From Limonium bicolor (taxonomy: Eukaryota; Streptophyta; Magnoliopsida; Caryophyllales; Plumbaginaceae): a stretch of 64,000 nucleotides of DNA. Made by a program: the position numbers and the translations under genes. A model generated the notes under the pieces. That model did not search any database. It was not told the DNA's origin and saw only the letters and a program-made list of their open reading frames with translations. The stretch lies in the NCBI GenBank assembly GCA_023374045.1, contig CM041783.1, forward strand, positions 123,877,503-123,941,502. Reading direction: 5' to 3'. Below are positions 48,891 through 58,413 of this stretch, piece by piece (position 1 is the stretch's first letter; each line of letters opens with the position of its first letter).

Positions 48891-49078
48891 TGTGATAGCC
48901 CAGCCCAATCAACCCACATGTGTGATATTGTCCGCTTTGGCACGCAGGCCGCACGGATTTGTTCCTGGGGTTTCGCCCCAAAACGCGTCACACAAGGGAG
49001 AGGTATCCATGCACCTATAAGGCACACTTCGTTCTCCTCCCCAATCGATGTGGGAGGTAACCCTCTCTGGGTGTTACA
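48891..49078 (-). mobile_element. TRIM LTR (188 bp)
   Basis: It runs TGTGATAGCCC to GGTGTTACA in + view, with ATATTGTCCGCTTTGG, AAAACGCGTC and TTCGTTCTCCTCCCCAATCG, which I recognise as typical of a common plant TRIM family (short non-coding LTR elements). It is the 3' LTR on the - strand because a G-rich polypurine tract precedes it. The bases at 48886-48890 (CGCCC) are the candidate left target duplication. Confidence 0.8.
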
Positions 49079-49158
49079 CTCCACCCCCCCTCACGGGAGC
49101 CCAGCGCCCTCGCGGGCCCACTGGCACACCGACCTGGGTCTGGCTCTGATACCATTTT
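49079..49158 (-). mobile_element. TRIM internal domain with polypurine tract and primer-binding site
   Basis: On the - strand: spacer AAAA, PBS TGGTATCAGAGCC (about 49142-49154), a roughly 65-nt GC-rich body containing GGTGTGCCAGTGGG, then polypurine tract GAGGGGGGGTGGAG. The internal domain is only 80 bp, as in TRIMs. The expected TRIM 5' LTR is absent; LTR IV abuts the PBS instead. No PBS hairpin like that of the LARD-like elements is present. Confidence 0.75.
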
Positions 49159-49807
49159 TGTAACACCCCAACCGTTAATCTCGTCATTACCTCTTAAACT
49201 GTTACTAATTATTCCTACTCACGCAGCGGAACTCTAATTACAACGAGGGGTGAAACAACGCCGTTAGCCACCCATGTGGCTAACCAGGCCTTTCTTACAT
49301 ACCGTAACGGTCTGATGAACTGGAACAACCGAGTACTTCATACAAATACAATACTCAATTCATATCTCTACTATACCGAGTCTATAATATACGGATGCCG
49401 ATAACATACTCGGACTTACACCTCATTCAAACGCATAAGTAATTACAATCTAACTACCCATGCTCACAGCAGTCCCCGTCCTACTCTCTCGAACGGCGGT
49501 CAGCTTCAAGTACCTGCACACTAAAAACGTTCCCCCTAGGGGTCAGCTTACGCTGCGCATGAAATTCGCATATACCGCGTGCTAACCACGGTACGCCGAC
49601 TACTTTGGGTCGGATATACATGGAGTTCATTTTAAACAAACAACATGCAACATGGCAATACAATATATATGTATATCACACAAGGAATCTACATCCAATC
49701 ACGGAACACGATTCCTAACTAACATAACAATGTTGTTAGTGGTAAGTGGTTACTCTTAGGCATTGAGGGTCATTCCTCTATGCCTTGTTTACTTATTCAA
49801 TACCTCA

Positions 49808-49968
49808 CCCGCTCTCTCGGGTTACTTATTCGTATACACACCCATTCTCTTGGGCTACTCATTCTTATACTTACCCATTCTCTCGGGTTACTCATACATA
49901 TACTCACCCCTTTCTCTCGGGTTATTTATACTCATTATCTCACCCACACTCTTGGGTTATTCATACTC
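49808..49968 (-). repeat. 33-bp tandem repeat, about five units, in LTR IV
   Basis: Units start CCCATTCTCTCGGGTTACTC or a variant; three are 33 bp and one 36 bp. The multiple-of-three length produces repetitive open frames in all phases; I do not consider them genes. The inverted copy is at about 63299-63457. Confidence 0.85.
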
Positions 49969-51214
49969 AAGCTCTTGTAGATTCTCGAGACACTACAGGT
50001 CTCCTACGTCACGCTTATTACTCTTATTACGTACTTAAGCCAAAACTCATGGCTCTCTAGCATAGTCTTACTTCCCCGGTTTCGACCCTACTCTGGGTCT
50101 AGCATGGTGGGAAGGTTCAACTAGCTCACGGAACTCTCTCTTAGTTCCTATCTCTTTTACTTAGGTCCGACTACTCTCGGACTACTCTCGTTCCCATACA
50201 CTCCTCTCTCGGAGTTATAATAATATCATGTATATTAGTCTAGAAGCATCGTTCTCGATGTTTCTAATGACTTTGGGAACTTTACTTAAATTCGGGTAAT
50301 CTTAGGTTTAAGTGTTACCCTCACAATCATGTGCTTGTACATTCGGATATTTTCTTATACCGGGTAAAATCCTCATATAAGAGGTCGACCGTATCACAAG
50401 GAAGTCACATAGTCCCTTAGGTCTCTTTTACCTTTCTTATATGTTTACATTATTGGACTAACTTCGATCCTCTCGATGGAGGTTCGTTTATCCCTCCACT
50501 CATATTTATTTCGTGGATTGTTGCAATAAGGTTTCCTAACCGTTATCGGGTATATACTCAACCCGTACATCTCTTCACATTTTAGGGAGTTCATATGTTT
50601 GTGTTATCGTTATACTTTAATCGATAGCTTGTGTGTGTTTGCATATTACCATTGGTTATGTGACTACCCGTTCAACGGGTTTCTAGTCAATCAGTACTCA
50701 CTAAGAGTCGGTCTATGCACTACGTTAGACCACACCGGCATACAAGTATGTTAGCTCATACAACATACAACAATGCATGCATAATCAAACAAGGATTATT
50801 TTCATGCTTTAATCTTGATTAAGCCGGCACACAAACACACAAATCAGAGTAACTCGGTTAGCATACGGGGCATGAGAAAATCATACCTTTCACCGGGGTT
50901 TTCACTTTTACGTGTCATCTCACCGTCCTCGGGTCACGCACGACTCTCTGATAATGTTTCAAACATTATTATTAATACTAAGCTTATACGGTACATAATA
51001 AAATGCTATTCCCGTATTTACCCCGTTGTCCCGTTAACTCGGTTTTACTCTTGTTAATTAAAGTTCTCACTTCTCAATCACTTCCAACACTTTCTTACAC
51101 TTCCTAGGGCCTTTACATGTCACCAAACAAGGTCTTAACATCTTATAACATCATTAACATTCAAACCCCCATCATTTAAACCCTTTAAAACACTCTCTGT
51201 AGGTTTCTCGGGGT

Positions 51215-51394
51215 GGTCCGGGACTTGGTCCTTACCCTAAGTCCCGGACCATTGCAAACTAAACTCTCGGGTGAAATTTATATATGGTCCGGGACCTTGT
51301 CCCTATCCCAAGTCTCGGACCAGCTTGATTGTTCAGTCTCGGCCTTATTTTAGGGGGTGGTCCGGGTCCTTGTCCATGGACTAGGTCCCGGACC
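51215..51394 (-). repeat. Array of GGTCCGGGAC/GTCCCGGACC hairpin units in LTR IV
   Basis: Three units with near-perfect internal complementarity, for example GGTCCGGGACTTGG with CTAAGTCCCGGACC; spacers contain CTCTCGG or TCTCGG. The inverted copy is at 61869-62050. Confidence 0.82.
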
Positions 51395-52519
51395 CTGCTA
51401 AAACCTGCAACTCACATTGTTTTTCAACCCCATTTCAATCCTTAATCCACCTCCCACCTTTCCCTAATCTTTCCACAATATTTCTACATGTGTTAATCAC
51501 CTTAAAACATGCTCTAAAACTCATCAATTCATGGGTGAAACCCTTACCCAAATTCTTACCCAAAATCACTTACACTTTCATAACTAGTTCTCTTGTCTTC
51601 TTCACTTCTTGCAACAGATTTAGCTCCCTCTTTTACCATTCAAATAATGCCATTCCCAACACTTCAGTTGACCTTATTTCTACTCCTCACACACACTTCT
51701 CCTTGTTTGGTTTCCAAATCATTAACCACCCACTTGAATCTCCTTAAACCACTTAGTTTCTTCCTTATAATAAACACACTCAAACTTATCCATTCCTAGG
51801 CAAATTTTGACAGCACCTACTTGCTTTCCTTAGCATTTTCACCACACTAAATGTACTCACAAAACAATCTTCACCCTGTTTGATGAGGCACCAACAACTA
51901 CAACACTTTGATCCCCATTTGCTCACATATGTACACTAGCTTAGTTTCTAGATTTATTTGCACACATAAACCACATTAAAAACATTCTCATTCCCACTCA
52001 ATATTGTAGTACCAAGACTACACCAATTCAAGAGCATCAATCCAACTCTAAAATCTGTTTTACAAGTCAAATAAAAACTAACTCAAGGTAAGCTTTTTAC
52101 CTTGTTTTTTTCTATTTTTTTTTTTCTCTTTCCCTTCTTCCTCTTCCTTTTTCTCCATCTTTCTCTTCTTGTTTCCACACTACACAAGGGGTCTAGATTG
52201 CCATCTACAATCACATCCCCACACACACATATCATGCTTACTAATTTCATTTTTCCCACACCAAAACTAGTATTTCAAGGACTAGTTTTTAGGCTCTAGC
52301 TTAGATATTACCTTGGAGTACTCAAAAGGATGGCTTGGCAATCAATTGGTGGAGTTCCCAAGCTTCCACAAGAGCAAGGAGCTCACGGCTGAAATGGGGA
52401 ACATATTCAACGTGGAGGAATTTTTCCAAAACTACAAGAACAAGCTAGAAATGAGCAAAACCCTAGCTTATAATTACCTTGAGGCATCAAGGAGGTGAAT
52501 GAGAGTTAAAAGCACCCTT

Positions 52520-52702
52520 TTAAGCTTCAAAAGGCCCAACATCCTTGGAAGTGAAGGTGGAGGAACCAAGGTTTTGAGGGGTGGAAAACGTAGCCCTCGC
52601 CGATACGAGTCTAACGGTATAATTTTTGTGTGATTCGGTGAAGAAACGAGCAAGTGAGAGGAGGAAGAAGATGGGCTGTTGCTTGCTCTTTGAAATCGCC
52701 AT
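52520..52702 (-). CDS. Doubtful small open frame (60 codons) downstream of LTR IV promoter
   Basis: The start is in a favourable plant context (GTAAATGGCG), about 90 nt downstream of TATAAAG. The predicted peptide is basic and Ser/Phe-rich with no recognised domain. It is identical in the inverted copy (60563-60745), but the two copies share recent ancestry and no counterpart is seen in the other LTR families. It may be a leader open frame or chance. Confidence 0.15.
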   Translation of the reverse strand: MAISKSKQQPIFFLLSLARFFTESHKNYTVRLVSARATFSTPQNLGSSTFTSKDVGPFEA

Positions 52703-53424
52703 TTACAGAGGCAAGGAAGGAGGAGCTCAGTTTGGAGGGAGGGGAAATCGTGAGTGAGGAAAAAGAAGAGGTGAGAGAGTGTTTAAGTTGCTTTATACTA
52801 TTCCCTCTTTTTTTTACTTTACTTATTTCTTTGTCATCCTATTACAAAATAGCTACAAGCTATTAATGAGTGTACACATATTAATTAAAACCGGCCCACA
52901 TGAATTAGTAGTCCGGGTCGTTTTTCGTCTTTTCGAATTAAATACGTTTCGTCCCCCAGTTTCGTCACTATTCACTTACCGGGTCCGTTTTCCGGAATTT
53001 TCTCGTTTAATTAATTTTAATGGTTATTAAGCTTCCATTAATACTTAATTATAGTTATTTAATCAACTATAATTTTTACGGGTCCATTTGACCACTTAAA
53101 GTCACGTTTTCGGGTTTTCTCGAAAAACGTGCTTTTATGCTTAATTAGCGTTTTCATCCATTATTTGGATCCGTTTTCTTCGGGAATCATTCCCGTATAC
53201 TAATTAGGCCCAACTAAGCCTTAGGAATCCATCTCGGACCCTTACGAGATCATATATCTCTTATTTTCATTTATTTAATGCGCATTTTAGCGTTTTTCGC
53301 TTTTCAAGCGTTTTCTCTTTTCTTTTGGTTTTATTCTTTTTACCAATACTCTCTAGGCACAATTAGGCCCTTAATAATCTTATTAGAGTAATTAAATCAC
53401 CATTTTTAGATCCGGGGTATTAAA

Positions 53425-53457
53425 ATCTACCCCCCTTAGGAACTTTGTCCTCAAAGT
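53425..53457 (-). promoter_or_regulatory. Polypurine tract of element IV and its hairpin
   Basis: AAGGGGGGTAGAT on the - strand. Hairpin stem ACTTTG/CAAAGT replaces ACTTCG/CGAAGT of I and II, a compensated C-G to T-A change. Inverted copy: hairpin 59816-59831, tract 59836-59848. Confidence 0.88.
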
Positions 53458-54189
53458 CGGTGAATCTAGATGGTTACTCTCATGGCGTACTATGCCAAGG
53501 TTATAATACATGTATAACCTTACAGACTCCACAAGTCTGTCTCATTTCATACTACACATACCACACACATATCACAGCATGTATAGCAATCAAAACTTAT
53601 GTTCTCTCTCCATGGAATCGGTCCGAAGACAAGAAGGCACTACAGTCCTCGAATCCATGTTGAGTGATATACTACTGATCCCTCAGGTACCGGTCACGTT
53701 GAACACTTACTCTTTCTGGTTCACGGCCGTTTCATGACAAATGGGCACTTACTCTCTCTGGCCCACGGTCCCCTCGGTTCTGATCAAAACGTTACACATA
53801 TACATATCCTCAGGCACTCTGGTTGACTCACTCAACACAGGAACATCTCAGGGTACTCTCCCCGTCCCGCTGCCTTTGGAAAAATCACACACTGACACCG
53901 CCCCAACCGGTCACTTAGGACCGCCGCACGTACGGTGCAATGGTTTCAAAACCTGTACCGCCCCACCGTTCTACCGGTCATCAAGACTTAAGGACACAGC
54001 CATCGGCGGGTGATAGCGGTTTCAAAACCAGTTTTCATATCCATCTTCATACTTGAAGAAAATTCTTTTTTCAAAATCTGTTTGAAAATTCTTTTTAAAA
54101 CATCACACAACTCCAAATCAAATTTATGGTAGCTGTATCTTTTCTTAGCGTGATTACTTGTGACCACTTATAGGGAGCTTCAAGAATCA

Positions 54190-54222
54190 TCCAACCCTGA
54201 TGTGATCAGCATCAGTGTTGAA
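54190..54222 (-). repeat. Conserved 33-nt hairpin with TGATCA loop (element IV)
   Basis: Sense stem TTCAACACTGATG with CATCAGGGTTGGA, 12 of 13 paired, loop CTGATCA. Inverted copy at 59051-59083. Confidence 0.82.
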
Positions 54223-54860
54223 CTATCCTTCCACCCCAATTTGTGTTCGGTTTCCCTTGATCGCTAGCAGACCAAGTTCCACCTCCCACGTCAATTTCAA
54301 ACAATCAGATAGACAAACATTTTCGTTTTCTATCTTTTACTCTTTCTAGTCATATTCACGAAACAATTCGTTTCAATTAATCTCTAGTTCCTAGTACTTA
54401 GGTCATTTGTCATTCTCATTTCTTCACTACTTTACCTAGGTATTCCATACTTATGGCTTCATTTACTCAAATTGTTGCTCAATTTAAACACATAACATAC
54501 AACTCCAAAGGATGGAACTCACTCCATCTATCATTCTCAAATAAAATCACCTAGGGAACTCACTCCCTCTTAGGTTACACATCGGTTTCATGCCGATTCA
54601 TACTCATCATAACTCATGTCTAATCTCACTAGACATATACTATAGGGATTCTCATTCCCTAGGAGTCTCTCTACTCCTCTTTTCATAAATATTACATTCT
54701 CATTACTTGCATCTCTCATGCACCATACTCATTATTACACAATGAATGGGTACCTATGTTTATGTAACATAAGTTCCAATCATCAAAACAATTTCTTTTT
54801 GTGCTATGCACATAGTAGTTTACGCACCAATACGTAAAACATACTCTAAGCGGTTTCTCG

Positions 54861-54897
54861 CCCTACCCCCCTTAAAAGGGGTTACGCCCGCGTAACC
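54861..54897 (-). promoter_or_regulatory. Internal polypurine tract with hairpin, element IV
   Basis: Sense: GGTTACG/CGTAACC hairpin (an A-T pair of I and II is replaced by G-C), then CCCCTTTTAAGGGGGGTAGG. The inverted duplication starts exactly at the predicted plus-strand start that follows this tract. Confidence 0.75.
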
Positions 54898-55516
54898 AAC
54901 CATATGTTATCACTGAACATTGGTTCATAAATTCGAGTATTATGAAGTGTTTAAACTTCAGTACGGTTATTAACTCATAACCGGGTTCGGTTCTAGCCTC
55001 TAAGGCTTCAAGGGGTTTATGATATAGATATAGTTAACCCTGAATCACGGTCCACAAGCTTCTGCTGCGTGACCTGATAACTAGAGCTTAACTCGCTCTT
55101 TGGTATTCTCAATGTATTTTAATCGTCGCTTGGTATCTCTTACCGTATGCGAATTCGATGAGTTATAGATTTTCTCTCCAACTCTCTGGAATCTATTTGT
55201 ATAACTCTGTATACCTTCGTGGTTATTCGCTTACTTTTCCCGACTTATTGTCGGTTGAGGTCAAGCTACTACTTAGCATGTAGTGCTTCCTCGTTTAATA
55301 GTGGCTTATGGATTATGTTTGTTTCTTGGTTCTGTGCCAGAGTTCTTCATTCATACTACTCTGCGTTTTTCCACATATCGATCCTGGGCCCTGTGGGTTA
55401 CTGCCCACGTTCTTTGTGCATCTTGGCCAATGGCCGCACGGTTATCTCTCTAGATTCTCACTCAACAAGCTTCGTTGACATTTCTCAATTCCTGGCTCTC
55501 CCACTTGATCATTACC

Positions 55517-55567
55517 GCACAAGTGCAATACCAAACACTCAGTCATACAGAGTGCAGAAGCGTAAAC
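55517..55567 (-). repeat. 50-nt conserved non-coding block (element IV)
   Basis: Matches the blocks of I, II and III with few changes; preceded by GCACAAGTGC. Confidence 0.8.
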
Positions 55568-57444
55568 CCTTGATAGTAAATCTCTCATGAGATAGGAATG
55601 AACATGTCTCCTTTACCACCTTTTCTCATCAACTTCATATCATGAACTGGCTATACTCTTACAATGGTTGCTTGCTGCGTACCATATTCTTTCTCATTTC
55701 TATGGCATCCGCTACTACTTTTTAGCTTCCGCCCGGGTGTTCTCGCCATTTACACGATGGCTTGCCATTCACTTGGCTCAACCATACGCTATTGTTAAAA
55801 TCTCTCTGCGCACTTGCGCGCTGCTTACCCTGCAGTTCATATTGCACACATACAGTGTTTACTACTACTCAACTGATTACTCTACTATAGTTCGTATACT
55901 CATTGGCAATATACACATGCTCAAGTTTTGCTACACCGCTCTAGCGGTTTCACAGTACATACTTAGGTGGTAGCCTTTCTCTGGAGGATTCACGCAAATG
56001 CCGCTCCATAGGCCCCATAATCACAAGTGGTATCCCCACTCTAAGGTAGTGGTTCATTCACCACTGTTCCTCTTATGCCTCTATGCATAGGTTTACAACG
56101 TTTGGATCTACGTATTGTAGTTGGTTTTATCAGCTTACAAGCCACCTTGCCTCGAGTCATGCTCCATGCGGCTGTTTATATAGTTTTCTTCTTCTCCGTA
56201 CACCATTCAATGGTTTGGAGGTATTACTGGGCTTTTCGATAAAATTGTCTCAACACACTTCCATACATGGAAGGCCCTTTTTAATGACTTGATATTTGTT
56301 CATGCCCTCTGGCAATCTAGGGTATCCCGTGTTACGTGGGATCCCTTCGGGTTTTACCCGAGTGTTTGACTTAACACTTGTGTTCTCAACACGATGTTTC
56401 GTTCAACTACTGTTGACTCCGGCACCCTTCTCGGATTGCTCCTGGGTGTTACTGAGTAATGCCATTACATCTGGCTCGTACTTATGGTTATGTTCAGTTG
56501 CGACTTCGCCTTGAGGCTATGTATAACTCAAACTATCCCGTTTAGGGTTGTAATGTCTCCCATTATTGGGTAGATCCTTGGTACCTTCTAATACCTTCTG
56601 GGTCAGGTCATTATTCTCTTCAGTGAGGTGTAAAGTGGGAATTCTATCCCGTTTATCGTTCATTAATAAGTTCATTTAGGCATTCGCCGCATTATTTACA
56701 CTGGTATTCACCCAGTTATTAGGTATTTCCCGAGACATATCCAATGTCTGTGCTCAATACTCTGTGCTTCTCGCGCTTATTAATGCTATATCCTTAGGTC
56801 CGTCACCTTACTGGATTCTAGACTCCTTAATCTTGGTAAGCTTTCTTATGTTCTTTGATCATTCGAGGTGTCCAACTGTCTTGGTTTGAATTGGCTCTTT
56901 CGTCCGTCGTATGGAGTGGGCTACTTCCCGTGTACCGTACTCTACTTGTATACATACATGGAGTATCTTATTGATACGTTACCACTTACCCGACTAACTC
57001 ATAACTGGTCTGTCAGGCCCGCAAGCTCCTTTGGAGTGCGGTTGTTCCATGTCTCGTTTGTGTACACTTGTAGTGTCGGTCACGCCTAAGTGAAGTATTC
57101 TGTTGCCAACTCCTCTTATATGGTCCTATAATAACTTATCGTGGTTCACTGGTTTGGTTTTAAAACTTGGGGGGGGGGGGGTTTGGTAAATTTCATGTTT
57201 TGAAGAAAGGTTTGAGTCTTGAAAGTAAACTCTTTGCGGCATTTCAATGCCGTTGCTTCTTACCAGGTCTAGCCTCTTGCTGACCGGTATATTCTTTATA
57301 CAGTGGTCAGGCCTTTATGCCTTTTCAAGGTTTCGTTTCACAATTCTTAGGGTTTAAGTGGCTATATTGGCTTTGTTCGCCATCTTGGTACTTGCCAAGT
57401 ACTTGTCACTTGTTAAGATCCTTCTTAACGGTCCCGTTATTACT

Positions 57445-57464
57445 GCACTTGCCGAGGCAAGTGC
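57445..57464 (-). repeat. Invariant 8-bp stem with variable tetraloop (element IV)
   Basis: GCACTTGC / GCAAGTGC, loop CGAG. Confidence 0.85.
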
Positions 57465-58378
57465 GCGGTACAGGCGGTTTTTAGGTTAACTCATACCGGT
57501 CACGGTATTGTTCACATTGTATCTGGTAGCCTTGACGGCTCTTCCTTGATTCTTTAGTTGGATAACTACTCCTTAGAGCTGCTTCTCACTCATCTTGACA
57601 TGACTGTCATTCATTTAGGTGCTCCTCCACTCTCGGAGTTCCTTAATTACTTTAATTCTATGCTTTACCTCTCATTGCTCGTTCCCACGTCTTTACGGTG
57701 GTTACCGAGGTTTAACTTATTTAGGTACTACTTCTGTAGTCCTATTCGGGTATATCCCGTAGTTATGCTCGTAGCTGTCTAAGCTGTATCCGTTAAGTAT
57801 TGCAATCTCTTGGGTGTGGCAGGGTGGGTGCATCTACTCTTGACTAGATTCTTAGTCTGTTAGTGTACCGATGTTGGTATTACTTAACTATGGCGGTCCG
57901 TAGACTTGTGTCCCCGGTTCTCATTATTTCTCATGAGTCCGCCTTGTTGCACGGTTGGTGCTTTCTTCTTGCTGCTGCTCGGCCAGCTAGGTTCTCGCGA
58001 CTGCTAAGCATGTCGCCCCAAGTTGCCACAGATTTCGGTCTCCTTGGATTAGGATTTCTCGATCTCTCGCCATTATGTGCGGTTATTGTCATTCCAGCGG
58101 GATCCGTCTCCGGGATTTCCGTTTCTCGGGACTTACCGCATGATAGGTTCTGGTTCATATTGAGATATTTAGTAACTGCCAGATTGGGCTTCCCCGTCTC
58201 TCTGGCGTTCTTTCCCGAGCTTTTAATGCGGGGGTTGTGGAGGGCGGGTCTGGTATTGTAGGTATCCAGATCATACTGGAAGTTCCTATCTAGCGCATCT
58301 CTCACGCTACCACTCAACCCTTAGCCCTAAGTCTCTATATCCTAACTCGGTATTTCCTAAGCTCGGTATTTCCAGTCA

Positions 58379-58411
58379 TCAGAGCGATACTTCGCTCTGA
58401 TACCATTTTTG
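58379..58411 (-). promoter_or_regulatory. Primer-binding site of element IV with hairpin, next to palindrome junction
   Basis: PBS complement at 58394-58405 and hairpin 58379-58400 (stem TCAGAGCGA/TCGCTCTGA, loop AGTA). Only the spacer TTTT and the first two LTR bases TG are present before the inverted arm. Confidence 0.88.
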
Positions 58412-58413
58412 GT

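Larger units (their letters stand above)
49159..53424 (-). mobile_element. Element IV: LTR (about 4.27 kb), left copy
   Basis: In + view it starts TGTAACACCCCAACCG and ends ...GGGGTATTAAA before a polypurine tract on the - strand. The U3 end lacks the usual TG/CA: the sense strand starts TTTAATACCCC, in both copies. It contains a 33-bp tandem repeat (49808-49968), a hairpin array (51215-51394) and a TATAAAG (52791-52797) followed by a CT-rich stretch, a probable core promoter. A 60-codon open frame starting MAISKS (52520-52702) follows that promoter. Most of this LTR is repeated inverted in 59849-64000. Confidence 0.88.
49266..54859 (+). repeat. Left arm of a large inverted duplication
   Basis: The arm covers most of LTR IV and the first 1.4 kb of the internal region next to it. 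It matches the reverse complement of 58414-64000 with scattered substitutions and short indels (for example a 3-nt indel near 53600 and a 2-nt indel near 49780). The arms are separated by 3.55 kb of unique internal sequence and probably extend beyond the window. Confidence 0.95.
53425..58411 (-). mobile_element. Element IV: internal region, non-coding (5.0 kb)
   Basis: It runs from polypurine tract and hairpin (53425-53457; stem ACTTTG/CAAAGT, loop AGGA) to PBS 58394-58405. Landmarks: TGATCA hairpin 54190-54222, internal polypurine tract with hairpin 54861-54897, 50-nt block 55517-55567, invariant stem 57445-57464, PBS hairpin 58379-58400. A run of 13 G lies at 57169-57181. No gag or pol similarity. 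The 5' LTR that should start at 58410 is missing: after TG (58410-58411) the sequence turns into the inverted arm. Confidence 0.9.

Noticed and set aside
48891..49158. TRIM piece as a Cassandra element carrying 5S rRNA
   Set aside because: Terminal motifs look TRIM-like, but I could not align a 5S gene with its internal promoter in the 188-bp LTR.
49763..50060. Overlapping open frames with repetitive peptides as a repeat protein gene
   Set aside because: They arise from a 33-bp tandem repeat open in all phases and lie inside an LTR.
52313..52498. 61-codon open frame antisense to LTR IV, identical in both arms
   Set aside because: Identity only reflects the inverted duplication; no homologue recognised and no promoter seen on that strand.
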